Assembly: GCF_000721075.1 (NCBI RefSeq)
Contig: NZ_JOEQ01000028.1
Location: 30,015 to 94,014, forward strand
DNA from: Streptosporangium amethystogenes
GTDB lineage: Bacteria; Actinomycetota; Actinomycetes; Streptosporangiales; Streptosporangiaceae
Length of the DNA stretch: 64,000 nt
Direction of reading: 5' to 3'
The translations under genes and the position numbers were made by a program. Under the pieces are notes generated by a model. That model was not told the origin of the DNA. It did no database searches and worked only from the letters and a program-made list of their open reading frames with translations. Positions 15,458 to 25,199 of the stretch are shown here, piece by piece. The stretch's first letter is position 1. The number at the start of each line of letters is the position of its first letter.

Positions 15458-16371
15458 GGCTGCCAACCGCGAAGCTCGGAAGGACCGGGCTGCAGGCGAG
15501 CCGCCTTGGCTACGGAGCGATGGAGATGCGCGGGCCACAGGCGTGGGGCAAACCGATAAGCGACGATCAGGCCCGCACGGTATTGAACACGGTCCTCGAC
15601 TCGGGAGTGAACCTCATCGACACCTCGCCGGACTACGGCGACGCCGAGGAGCACATCGGCCGCTGGATCTCCCACCGGCGCGACGAGTTCCTCCTCGCCA
15701 GCAAGTGCGGCTGCCCACTCGCCGCGGTCGGTGACCCGCGGACGGTTCCGCCGCATGTCTACACCAAGGCGAACGTCCGCGCGTGCGTCGAGCAGAGCCT
15801 GCGCCGGATGCGCACCGACCACCTTGACATCTTGATGGTGCACATGAGCCCGAGCGTCGCCGTGATGCAGGCCGAGGACACCATCTCCGAGATGCAGGCC
15901 CTCCAGGACCAAGGCGCGATCCGCTTCACCGGTATGTCGGGGAATCTGCCCCACCTCCCGGAGCACATCGCGATCGGGGTGTTCGACGTCTTCCTCTTCC
16001 CCTACTCGGCGCTCGACCGCTCCCACGAGGAACTCATCAGCGCCGCCGCGGCAGCCGGCGCGGGGACGATCGCTCACGGTTCGGTCGCCCGCCCGCTCTT
16101 GGCCCCGCCCGAGGCCATGCCGGAGCCGGTGCGCCGACCGCTCGCCGACCGCCACGCACGGCTCGCCGCCGCCAACCTGGACGATCTGGCAGACGGCGCC
16201 TCGACGATGGAACTCCTGCTCCGCTTCATCCTCACTCACCAAGATCTGCACTCGCTGATCGTTGGCTCGACCCAGGTAACGCACGTGCAGGCCAACGTCG
16301 CAGCCGCCCAGAAGGGCCCACTCCCGATGGACGTGTACGACGCACTGCGGGACCGCCTCAGCCCGAGGTAG
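15454..16371 (+). CDS. Aldo/keto reductase
   Basis: 305 residues from the GTG at 15454, which overlaps the previous stop. The AKR barrel is clear: LGRTGLQASRLGYGAMEM, a catalytic Asp/Tyr segment NLIDTSPDYGDAEEHIG, the Lys in LLASKCGC, and MRTDHLDILMVH with the catalytic His. The C-terminal segment LHSLIVGSTQVTHVQANV binds NADP(H). It is expected to reduce an aldehyde or ketosugar. Coupling to the TIM-barrel gene suggests joint sugar or glycoside processing. Confidence 0.9.
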   Translation: MRLPTAKLGRTGLQASRLGYGAMEMRGPQAWGKPISDDQARTVLNTVLDSGVNLIDTSPDYGDAEEHIGRWISHRRDEFLLASKCGCPLAAVGDPRTVPPHVYTKANVRACVEQSLRRMRTDHLDILMVHMSPSVAVMQAEDTISEMQALQDQGAIRFTGMSGNLPHLPEHIAIGVFDVFLFPYSALDRSHEELISAAAAAGAGTIAHGSVARPLLAPPEAMPEPVRRPLADRHARLAAANLDDLADGASTMELLLRFILTHQDLHSLIVGSTQVTHVQANVAAAQKGPLPMDVYDALRDRLSPR

Positions 16372-16600
16372 GGGGCTGCCGAGAGCCGGACCCGCCGCAA
16401 CACCAGCCGCGGCGGGGGACAGGGCGGCGGGCCCGACGATCTCCGCCTCTGCCTGCGTGTCCTGCTCCTCGGCCTCGGCGAGCGCCCGGCACAGCGAGGC
16501 GACCAAGGGGGACTTGCCCGCGTTCTTCCCGATCTTGATCGTGAGCTCCTTGGCGATCTCGGGGACGAGGACCCCTGAGATTGACCGGCACGGTCATCGG
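16372..16600 (-). pseudogene. Possible small DNA-binding/antitoxin-like remnant
   Basis: In one minus frame the DNA reads VLVPEIAKELTIKIGKNAGK, then SPLVASLCRALAEAEEQ. In another it begins MTVPVNLRG. Joined by a one-base shift near 16575 these would make a ~75-residue charged helical protein. Neither frame alone is convincing. I cannot name a family. Confidence 0.25.
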
Positions 16601-16630
16601 CCGGCCGGCATGCGCCGGGGGAAGCCTTGC

Positions 16631-17374
16631 TCAGGAAAGATCGATGGTGAGACCGGAAGTGGCGATGCCGGTCTCGCCGTCGTATTCGGCCTCAGCGGCG
16701 GCTTGCGCGGCTGTGGCGTCTGTGCCTGGCTGCAGGTGAGTCAGTAACAGGTGCCGGGCGCCGGCCTCCTTGGCCTGCCGGCCTACCTGGCGGGCGCTCG
16801 ACAGGTGGCGCCGCGAATCCTCCGGGACCCGGTCCGCATAGGTGGCCTCGGCCAGAAGCAGATCAGCGCCGCGCGCCAGGTCCACCACATCGGGGCTCGG
16901 GCAGGTGTCACCGGTGTATGCGAGCACCCGCTCGCCCGCTGTCAGCCGTATGCCGGCATTGGGCACCGAGTGCGGCAGCAGACGGGTCCGCGCGTGGAAC
17001 GGGCCGATGTCGAGCGAGCCGCCGGCGGTGAACTCGTGCAGGACATAGGCGTCGGTCAGCATCCCCGGGCGGTCCAGCGCGAGTACCGCATCCAGGGCGC
17101 CGGGCAGCGAGTACACCGGCAACGGCGCCGGCGGGTCATCACGCAATGTCCGCGCCCGCAACAGCGGGTTCAGGTCGGCACAGTGATCGGGATGTCCGTG
17201 ACTGATGAACACCGCGTCGACCTGATCGGCGGTGATCCGTTCCAGCAGCCGCGGCACCGTCGCATATCCAGGGTCGACGAGTAGCCTGAACCCGTCGTGC
17301 TCCACGAGATAACCACTGCAGGCCTGGCCCGCCCCCGGCCACGCGCCGCATCCGCCAAGAATTGTCAGCAGCAT
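16631..17374 (-). CDS. MBL-fold metallo-hydrolase (RNase Z-like)
   Basis: 247 residues. The zinc-binding HxHxDH appears as SHGHPDHCADL (about residues 59-69), preceded by FRLLVDPGYATV. Later metal ligands are in LAYTGDTCPS and LLLTHLQPG. The fold resembles the RNase Z/ElaC-like branch without its exosite, as in small cytoplasmic phosphodiesterases. Substrate unknown. It is monocistronic and convergent with the AKR gene. Confidence 0.88.
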   Translation of the reverse strand: MLLTILGGCGAWPGAGQACSGYLVEHDGFRLLVDPGYATVPRLLERITADQVDAVFISHGHPDHCADLNPLLRARTLRDDPPAPLPVYSLPGALDAVLALDRPGMLTDAYVLHEFTAGGSLDIGPFHARTRLLPHSVPNAGIRLTAGERVLAYTGDTCPSPDVVDLARGADLLLAEATYADRVPEDSRRHLSSARQVGRQAKEAGARHLLLTHLQPGTDATAAQAAAEAEYDGETGIATSGLTIDLS

Positions 17375-17704
17375 CCATGAACTCTAACGGCCGGCCCACC
17401 AACCATGGCGCGCCCGTATGAGCTGTGCGCGTCAGTTCGGCGGATGAGGAGTTAGAGTTCGGAGTCAAGATGACCGACCGAGCGGTCGAGGACGTCGTCT
17501 ATCCCGCGCGGTGCCTGGCGGCTACAAGGCTCCGGTGACGCTGCTGCACGAGTAAAGGCCAAGGGATCTTCGTACCGGCAGCACAAGCGGCGCGTGTTCA
17601 AGGCCTCCTACACCACCCACTCATCGAGGCGCTGGAGTTCGGGTCGGCCGGCACCGTGCATGCGCCGGCACTGATCAAGCGGTGTAAGGCCGGGTCGACG
17701 GGTG
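17375..17704. other. No supported gene
   Basis: 330 bases. There is a repeated GACCGACCGAGCGGTC-like GC palindrome around 17470-17487 and short open frames without family resemblance. A phrase RRVFKASYTTHS on the plus strand could be a transposase scrap but is too short to call. Confidence 0.4.
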
Positions 17705-18031
17705 TTACTTCTCGGCCGTGCCGGGTTCCCCTCCGATGGACTCCTGATAGATGTCCGCGTAGGTGCGCGAGTCCTTGACCAGGTCGTCGCAGAAGGCGGC
17801 GACGTCGTTGCCGATGAGTTCCAGGACTCTCTTGCCGGCCGCGACGCCCTCCTCGAAGAAATCGACGATCCCTGAGAGCAGGGACCCGTCAAGCAAGTCG
17901 ATCGGTCCAACCTTGAAGAAGTACCTCTGAATCTCCTTGTAGACGATCTGGTAGTCCGACGGGAGCGCCTTGACCCGCGCCATGTGCGCCCGCCACTGCT
18001 TCTTGCCCTCGATGATGTCGTGGATGCCCAC
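17705..18031 (-). CDS. DUF1048-family protein (second copy)
   Basis: 108 residues, all-helical and charged: GIHDIIEGKKQWRAHMARVK, LPSDYQIVYKEIQRYFFK, then GVAAGKRVLELIGNDVAAFC. DUF1048 proteins are small cytoplasmic proteins found downstream of PadR regulators; their biochemical role is not established. One base separates it from the other DUF1048 gene, so the two are translated together. Confidence 0.85.
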   Translation of the reverse strand: MGIHDIIEGKKQWRAHMARVKALPSDYQIVYKEIQRYFFKVGPIDLLDGSLLSGIVDFFEEGVAAGKRVLELIGNDVAAFCDDLVKDSRTYADIYQESIGGEPGTAEK

Positions 18032-18032
18032 G

Positions 18033-18389
18033 TCAGCCTCCTAGCTGGCCCAATTTCCTTGCGACGTTCCTGTTCAACTGCTCGCGCCACCGGCCGCGAA
18101 AGCTCCGAGCCCCTTCTCCGCCGGCCAGCGCCGCGCAGAAGCCCTCGATGTCGTCGCCCAGCACCTCGTGAATGCTCCGCCCATCGGCCGCTGTCTCTTC
18201 GAGCAGTCCTAGAGCGCTGTCGAAAATCGGCATCAGGTTTCGACCTGTGAAGTCCGAGTAGGGAGAAAGGTGACCCTTGATCTCTTCCCATGCCGCCCGG
18301 TAGTCGGCCGGCAATGCCTTGGCCCGAACTTCGAACGCCTTCCATTCCCTGGTGAGATCGCTGCCTGTCATGGTTTCCCAGAAGTTCAT
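18033..18389 (-). CDS. DUF1048-family protein (first copy)
   Basis: 118 residues from the ATG at 18387-18389, which overlaps the PadR stop (ATGA). FWETMTGSDLTREWKAFEVR, ALPADYRAAWEEIKGHL and SIHEVLGDDIEGFCAALAGG parallel the second copy segment by segment, indicating an old tandem duplication. The C-terminus is longer and more basic (FRGRWREQLNRNVARKLG). The pair may form a heterodimer (inference). Confidence 0.85.
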   Translation of the reverse strand: MNFWETMTGSDLTREWKAFEVRAKALPADYRAAWEEIKGHLSPYSDFTGRNLMPIFDSALGLLEETAADGRSIHEVLGDDIEGFCAALAGGEGARSFRGRWREQLNRNVARKLGQLGG

Positions 18390-18712
18390 CTCCCGCCCTC
18401 CTTGAGCTTGTCGATCCGTGATGTGATGTACTCCCATTTCGCCCAGAACCTCGCGAGTTCTTTGCGCCCCGCGTCGTTGAGCGCATAGAACTTGCGCGGC
18501 GGGCCCAGCCCGGACGGTCGTTTCGTCACCTGGACGAGCCCGTTCTTCTCCAGCCGCAGCAGGATGGTGTAAACCGTCCCCTCGACGACGTCGGCGAAGC
18601 CGAGTTCGTTCAGCCGGCGTGTGATGGCATACCCGTAGGTCTCCTCGCTGCCGATGATTTCAAGCACGCAGCCCTCAAGCGTGCCCTTCAGCATCTCCGT
18701 CAGGTCGTCCAT
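18386..18712 (-). CDS. PadR-family transcriptional regulator
   Basis: 108 residues from the ATG at 18710-18712. The winged helix shows LKGTLEGCVLEIIGSEETYG, ITRRLNELGFADVVEGTVY, LLRLEKNGLVQ and the PadR wing GPPRKFYALNDAGRKEL. It leads the PadR-DUF1048-DUF1048 operon. Two palindromes sit directly upstream and are likely autoregulatory sites. Ligand unknown; homologues respond to phenolics or antibiotics. Confidence 0.92.
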   Translation of the reverse strand: MDDLTEMLKGTLEGCVLEIIGSEETYGYAITRRLNELGFADVVEGTVYTILLRLEKNGLVQVTKRPSGLGPPRKFYALNDAGRKELARFWAKWEYITSRIDKLKEGGR

Positions 18713-18736
18713 CGTGGGTCCTCTTCCGCCCTCCTG

Positions 18737-18757
18737 GTACTCGGTGCTACCGAGTAC
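18737..18757. promoter_or_regulatory. PadR operator candidate, perfect 9-bp palindrome
   Basis: GTACTCGGT-GCT-ACCGAGTAC has perfect 9-bp arms around a 3-base centre. It lies 24 bases upstream of the padR start codon. Confidence 0.65.
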
Positions 18758-18783
18758 CACTACACGGTACCACGGAGTAGTGG
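18757..18783. promoter_or_regulatory. Second palindrome in the padR promoter
   Basis: CCACTAC (18757-18763) and GTAGTGG (18777-18783) are inverted around a 13-base centre containing GGTACC. It adjoins the first operator and may overlap the -35/-10 region. Confidence 0.45.
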
Positions 18784-19012
18784 AGCACCGTGCCCGGCAA
18801 GCGGCGAGCACAGACCACGGAAGCGATTCGAATGCCCAGCAACTCGCGGACGCCGCCGAACTCGGCCGCGGCTTCGCCATGGTGATGACCAAGCTGGCTG
18901 GCCCTGCGGACTACGGATTGCTGATCAGGCAGATGGGCTGACCGTCCTCTTTACGCGTGATGACGACGGTGGGCGTCTGCGCGACCGAACCCTCCTTCGA
19001 CATCGGCCGCTG

Positions 19013-19527
19013 CTATACCCTCGGCGACGCGAGCACGCGCCAGAGACCCAGTACGGCCAGCAGGGACGCCGCGCCCGCCGCGCCGACGACCAGGCCGGGC
19101 GCTGACACCTCGCCCAACGCCCCGCCGCCGACCGCGCACAGCCCCTGCAACGTCATGGTCCCCGTCAGCGCCAGCCCGAAGGCCTGGCCTCGGTTCGCCT
19201 CCGGCACCGCCTTCAGGAAGCGCCGGGCCAGCCCCAGCTGGTACGCGACCCCGAACCCGGACACGGCGAGCAGCAGCGCCGCGGTGACCGGCCCGGGCGA
19301 GGCAGCAGCGTGCCGCCGAGGGCGTAGGGCAGGAAGCCGGCGGCGTAGGCCAGCGCGGCCAGCAGGGGCGAGCCGGTGCTGGCGTAGACGGTCACCGAGA
19401 GCGCGAGCATCTTCACCGTCTCGCCGCCGAGGAAGAGCGCGTAGCCGGTGAACAGCACGCGGAACTGGCGCACCGCGAACACCTCGCGGTAGGTGGCCCG
19501 CGCCGGTGCGGCCAGGAGTGTCGTCAT
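19013..19527 (-). pseudogene. MFS transporter with large internal deletion
   Basis: The 5' part (from the ATG at 19525-19527) reads YREVFAVRQFRVLFTGYALF, then LALSVTVYASTGSPLLAAL and PYALGG, the first two or three helices of a macrolide-efflux-like MFS protein. After ~85 codons the frame is lost. A second piece (19013-19264) carries YQLGLARRFLKAVPEANRGQ and AAGAASLLAVLGLWRVL, the last helices. About 230 residues are missing. It is divergent from the ArsR-type regulator at 19587, which probably once controlled it. Confidence 0.75.
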
Positions 19528-19566
19528 GCGGGCCAGTCTCGGGGCGGTGCAGACGGAGGCGTTAAG

Positions 19567-19586
19567 CTTTCGTGTGGAGGCGAAAG
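19567..19586. promoter_or_regulatory. Inverted repeat CTTTCG-N8-CGAAAG between divergent genes
   Basis: The arms are 19567-19572 and 19581-19586. The right arm abuts the ATG at 19587, and the spacer includes the ribosome site GGAGG. It is a likely operator for the adjacent regulator. Confidence 0.5.
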
Positions 19587-20585
19587 ATGCTTGCCATCGA
19601 AGTCGGGCCGGTCGACGTGGCGCACACCCGCTACGCGATCTCGCCGCTGGGTGAAGCAATGAACGCGCTGCGGGTCGTGGCGGGCAAGCAGCCGGCCGGG
19701 CCGCTGCGGCCCTGGGCGGAGCGCATCGCGCCGCGGTACGCGCGGCTGCTCTGCGAGACGCCCGCGGTCGGGGCGCTGACGACGCTGTTTCGCCGCGGCG
19801 ACTACAACGCCGACTTCATCCATCCTCCGCCTTCGGGCCCCGGCGACGACTTCGCCGTCGAACTCGCCGCGGTGCGGGCGACCCCGCTGCACCAGGTTCG
19901 CGCGGAGATCGCCCGCAACCTGGTCGGGCTGCGTACGCCGCCGCGCCACGTCCAGCAGATCCTGGCCGCCCCGGACGTGCTCACCCGGCTTTCGGACGCG
20001 ATCGAGGCGACCTGGCACGCGCTGGTCGAGCCCGACTGGCCGCGGCTGCGTACGGTGCTGGAGCGCGACCTGGTGCACCGCGCCGGGCACCTCGCCATGT
20101 ACGGCTGGGCCGCGGCGCTGTCCGACCTGGATCCGCGGGTGGGCTGGCGCTCCGAGGGAGCCGACGGTGTGATCGAGGTGCGTACCGGCCCCCGGAACGA
20201 GTGGGAGTGGCACCGGCTGGGCGGCAAGGGACTGCTGCTGATGCCGACCGTCTTCGGCACCCTCATCAGCTACGTCGAGCCGCCCTGGCCGTACGCCCTG
20301 GTGTATCCGGCGCGTGGCGTCGCGAACCTGCTCGGGCCGCCGCCCCCGCAGGGCGGTGCGGTGGCACTGGCGCGGCTGGTCGGCCCGCACCGCGCGCAGG
20401 TGCTGCGGGCGCTCGCGGTGCCGGCGACGACCACGCAGTTGGTCCGCCAGCTGGGTCTCAGCCTGGGCGCAGTCGGCGGCCACCTGGCCGTGCTGCGCGA
20501 ATCTGGCCTGGTCACGCGGACGCGGACCGGCCGATCCGTGCACTACGAGCGCACCCCTCTGGGCGGGACCCTGGCCGGCGACTGA
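19587..20585 (+). CDS. ArsR-type HTH regulator with DUF5937-like N-terminal domain
   Basis: 332 residues from the ATG at 19587, with GGAGG six bases upstream. The N-terminal ~240 residues (VDVAHTRYAISPLGEAMNAL, LCETPAVGALTTLF) match the DUF5937 sensor region of actinobacterial regulators. The C-terminal ~75 residues are an ArsR winged helix (RLVGPHRAQVLRALAV, TTTQLVRQLGLSLGAVGGHL, LRESGLVTRTRTGRSVHYE). The conserved metal cysteines of classical ArsR proteins are not seen. It likely repressed the now deleted MFS gene. Confidence 0.85.
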   Translation: MLAIEVGPVDVAHTRYAISPLGEAMNALRVVAGKQPAGPLRPWAERIAPRYARLLCETPAVGALTTLFRRGDYNADFIHPPPSGPGDDFAVELAAVRATPLHQVRAEIARNLVGLRTPPRHVQQILAAPDVLTRLSDAIEATWHALVEPDWPRLRTVLERDLVHRAGHLAMYGWAAALSDLDPRVGWRSEGADGVIEVRTGPRNEWEWHRLGGKGLLLMPTVFGTLISYVEPPWPYALVYPARGVANLLGPPPPQGGAVALARLVGPHRAQVLRALAVPATTTQLVRQLGLSLGAVGGHLAVLRESGLVTRTRTGRSVHYERTPLGGTLAGD

Positions 20586-20725
20586 GCGCGGCCACCGGTG
20601 GCGGGCTGGATCCCACCCGCCACCATGAGTGCTAATGCGAAACATAGCCGAGAGCGCGGGCGCCGGGCGGCTGCTCGCGCTGCGCGACGACGCTGCTCAA
20701 CTGGAAGCGGCGCCGCGATCGGCCG

Positions 20726-21421
20726 GTGGGGGCCGGCGACGGCTATCCGCTGAAGGTCCCGGCGGCCGACGACGCGCCGCCGCAGGAGGTCGTCGACTGG
20801 ATGGCCGACCTGGCCATGCTCTCGCAGGTGCCGTTCACCTACCTGATCCCCGACGAGGGCCTGCTGCCGCTGGAGTCGATCCGATTCGTCGACGTCGACC
20901 AGGAGTGGGTGCGGTGCCTGGTCGATGGGGCGTACAGCATCGGCCGGGTGACCGCCGCCGACGCCGCGCGCGACGCGGCCGGGGGACCTCTGGTGGCGCC
21001 CGCCCGGCTGACCGGCGCGCTGATCCGGTCGTCGATCATCAGCGCCTATCCCGGGCTGCTGATCGACGCCTACGGCGCCGACGGCAAGGCACTCGACGTG
21101 GCCCAGCGGGTCGCGCTGTCGCCGAACATCCTGCTGGTGCTGTTCACGGGCGTGCTGGCCCGGCTCGACCTGCACCAGAAGCCGGAACAGCAGCACTTCG
21201 CGGTCGAGTCGGCCGGGCCGGGGAAGGTCTCCCGGGTCCTTCGCGGGGCCACCGGCTCCGCCGACGCGGTGACGCTGGGCCCGACCGGGACCGTGCCGCT
21301 GGCCACGCTGGCCGCCAGGATGGCGAGCAAGCTCAACGTGACCAGCGGGTTCGGGTCGGCCGCGTTCGCCCGGCAGATGCTGGAGACCACCGAACGGGTG
21401 ACCTTCACGACCCCTACCTGA
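20726..21421 (+). CDS. Hypothetical protein, N-terminally degraded, family recalled from injection-system loci
   Basis: 231 codons from a GTG at 20726. Text such as VDWMADLAMLSQVPFTYLIP, DEGLLPLESIRFVDVD and WVRCLVDGAYSIGR recalls a large actinobacterial hypothetical family I associate with contractile-injection or phage-tail-like loci. That is recollection, not evidence here. Coding-like sequence continues upstream (LLNWKRRRDRPV) but meets a stop at 20645-20647, with the earlier residues in another frame. The gene has therefore probably lost its true start. No partner genes are nearby. Confidence 0.5.
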   Translation: MGAGDGYPLKVPAADDAPPQEVVDWMADLAMLSQVPFTYLIPDEGLLPLESIRFVDVDQEWVRCLVDGAYSIGRVTAADAARDAAGGPLVAPARLTGALIRSSIISAYPGLLIDAYGADGKALDVAQRVALSPNILLVLFTGVLARLDLHQKPEQQHFAVESAGPGKVSRVLRGATGSADAVTLGPTGTVPLATLAARMASKLNVTSGFGSAAFARQMLETTERVTFTTPT

Positions 21422-21453
21422 GTGGTCGGCTCCGGAAATCGTTCGAGATTTGA

Positions 21454-21639
21454 TCATGCTGCCAGACCGACGGAGGACTCTTCCTGGTGATCGGCGGTGT
21501 GCCGGTCGAGCCTGGCCAGCAGATCGTCCAGGTCAAAGGTGGTGAACTTCCACTGGAACGGCTGTGCCGTGGCGTTGTAGCGGACTTCGAACCCTCGGAG
21601 CAGGTCCCCGACCTGGCCCCCCGCTCGGGTCCGCGTCAC
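21454..21639 (-). pseudogene. IS630-family transposase C-terminal fragment
   Basis: The last ~45 codons read FEVRYNATAQPFQWKFTTFD and LDDLLARLDRH. This is the typical ending of actinobacterial IS630 transposases (Y..TA.PF.W.FT..DL..LL.R...H). The DDE domain is absent. It marks an old insertion between 21.4 and 21.7 kb. Confidence 0.65.
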
Positions 21640-21779
21640 CAGGGGAAGCTGAAGGCAGCCTGATCCGGGGATCAGCCGGTGAGGGTGTCGTAGCCGCTCT
21701 CGGCCAGGGCATCGAGCTGGAGCCGAGACGGCGAAGTCCTCCCGCCCCGCTTTGCCATCCTCGTGCTACAAAGTTTAAC

Positions 21780-21792
21780 CTAGTGCTACTAG
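21780..21792. promoter_or_regulatory. TetR operator candidate, CTAGT-GCT-ACTAG
   Basis: Perfect 5-bp arms around GCT lie in an AT-rich stretch (AAGTTTAA before, GTTTTTTCC after), 37 bases upstream of the tetR start. This fits an autoregulated TetR promoter. Confidence 0.5.
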
Positions 21793-21828
21793 TTTTTTCC
21801 TAATGACTCTAGGGAAAGGGAGGTGCGC

Positions 21829-22422
21829 ATGGCGCGGGCCGGATTGACGGCGGACCGGGTGACGCTCGCGGGCGCCGAACTGGCGGACGAGGTCGGGCTC
21901 GACCACGTGACCATGTCGGCGGTGGCGCGGCGGCTCGGGGTGAAGGACGCGAGCCTGTATGTGCACGTGCGCGGTCTGGAGGACCTGCGCGGGCGGATCG
22001 CGCTGTTGGCGGCGGACGAGAAGACCATCCGCATCGCCGAGGCCACCGCCGGGCGGGCGGGGAAGGACGCGCTGATGGCGTTCGCGAACGCCTGGCGGAC
22101 CTACGCCCACGACCACCCCGGCCGCTACACCGCGACACAGATCCCAACGCAGATCGATCCCGAGCTCGCGGCCCGGGCTCCCGGGCCGCGGCGCGCGGTC
22201 GAGCTGACCTACAGCATGCTGCGCGCCTACGCACTGGCCGAGCCCGACCTGACCGACGCCGTTCGGCTCGTGCGCAGCACGCTCCACGGCTTCGTCAGCC
22301 TCGAGGCCGCCGACGGGTTCGCGCACGCGCGCCCGGCCGAGGATTCCTGGGCCCGCTGTCTCGACGCCCTGCACGCTCTCCTGGAGCACTGGCCCGCACC
22401 CCGTGAAGGAGACCCCTCATGA
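21829..22422 (+). CDS. TetR-family regulator (WHG-type C-terminal domain)
   Basis: 197 residues from the ATG at 21829, with AGGGAGG five bases upstream. The HTH is DRVTLAGAELADEVGLDHVT, then AVARRLGVKDASLYVHV. The C-terminal TYSMLRAYALAEPDLTDAVR and STLHGFVSLEAADGF segments are of the TetR_C WHG type. Its stop overlaps the hydrolase start (ATGA), so regulator and enzyme are co-translated and presumably share a ligand/substrate. Confidence 0.9.
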   Translation: MARAGLTADRVTLAGAELADEVGLDHVTMSAVARRLGVKDASLYVHVRGLEDLRGRIALLAADEKTIRIAEATAGRAGKDALMAFANAWRTYAHDHPGRYTATQIPTQIDPELAARAPGPRRAVELTYSMLRAYALAEPDLTDAVRLVRSTLHGFVSLEAADGFAHARPAEDSWARCLDALHALLEHWPAPREGDPS

Positions 22423-23261
22423 CCGACCCGACCACCGGCCGCCTGCGCGTGGACGGTGCCACCCTGCACTACGAGGTGCGTGGAAGCGGTCCGCTCCTGC
22501 TGCTGATCCCCGGCGGCGCCGGAGACGCGGCTTCCTACAACGGCATCGCCGACGACCTGGCCGCCGACTACACGGTCGCCTCCTACGACCCACGCGGCCT
22601 GTCCCGCAGCCCGCTGGAGGACCCGCAGGCCACTCAGCAGGTCGTGCAGCATGCCGATGACGCGTTCCGGTTGCTGGAACTGCTGTCTCCGGATGCGCCC
22701 GCGTGTGTGGCCGGCTGCAGTTCAGGTGCGATCGTTGCGCTGCACCTGCTCACCGCCCATCCCGAGCGGATCGAACGCGTGGTGGCGCATGAGCCGCCGG
22801 CGGTGGAGGTGCTACCGGACGCCGCCGAGCACCGCGCGTTGCTCGCCCGCGTCCAGGACACGTTCTGCCGGGACGGCCTGATGCCCGCGGTGGCCGAGTT
22901 TGCGGCGGGCCTGCGGCGGCCGGGTGCCGAGGAGCCCGTCGCCGCCGAGGCGGCCATCGAGCTGCCGCCGCAGGCGGCGGCACGAGCTGAGCGGACAAGG
23001 GCGAACATGCCCTACTTCCTCGGGCATATCGTGCCGAGCTTCATGGCTTATGTCCCGAACGTGGATCGCCTGGCGGCCCTGTCGGACCGGCTCGTGCTCG
23101 CGGGTGGGGCGGACTCGCGCGGTGAACTGCCCTACCGTCCCGCGGCCCTCCTCGCCGAGCGGTTCGGCACGGAGCTCATCCACTTCCCCGGCGGGCACAC
23201 AGGCCTCAGCACGCACCCCGCCGAGTTCGCCGAACTGCTCCGCAAGGTGCTGAGCGCCTAA
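22419..23261 (+). CDS. Alpha/beta hydrolase
   Basis: 280 residues. The canonical fold is seen: LRVDGATLHYEVRGSGPLLL with a PGGAGDAASYNG oxyanion loop and DPRGLSRSP. The nucleophile elbow is CVAGCSSGAIVAL (GxSxG with serine in GCSSG), and the late Asp (LAGGADSRGEL) and His (FPGGHTGLST) complete the triad. Translationally coupled to the TetR regulator. It could hydrolyse an antibiotic ester or lactone. Substrate unknown. Confidence 0.88.
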   Translation: MTDPTTGRLRVDGATLHYEVRGSGPLLLLIPGGAGDAASYNGIADDLAADYTVASYDPRGLSRSPLEDPQATQQVVQHADDAFRLLELLSPDAPACVAGCSSGAIVALHLLTAHPERIERVVAHEPPAVEVLPDAAEHRALLARVQDTFCRDGLMPAVAEFAAGLRRPGAEEPVAAEAAIELPPQAAARAERTRANMPYFLGHIVPSFMAYVPNVDRLAALSDRLVLAGGADSRGELPYRPAALLAERFGTELIHFPGGHTGLSTHPAEFAELLRKVLSA

Positions 23262-25134
<1,873 letters not shown>

Positions 25135-25199
25135 TTTCGCCTGAACAGCGGTCATCCGTATATACGGCCCTGAACTCCGAGGGGCGAAGTAGCCATTGA

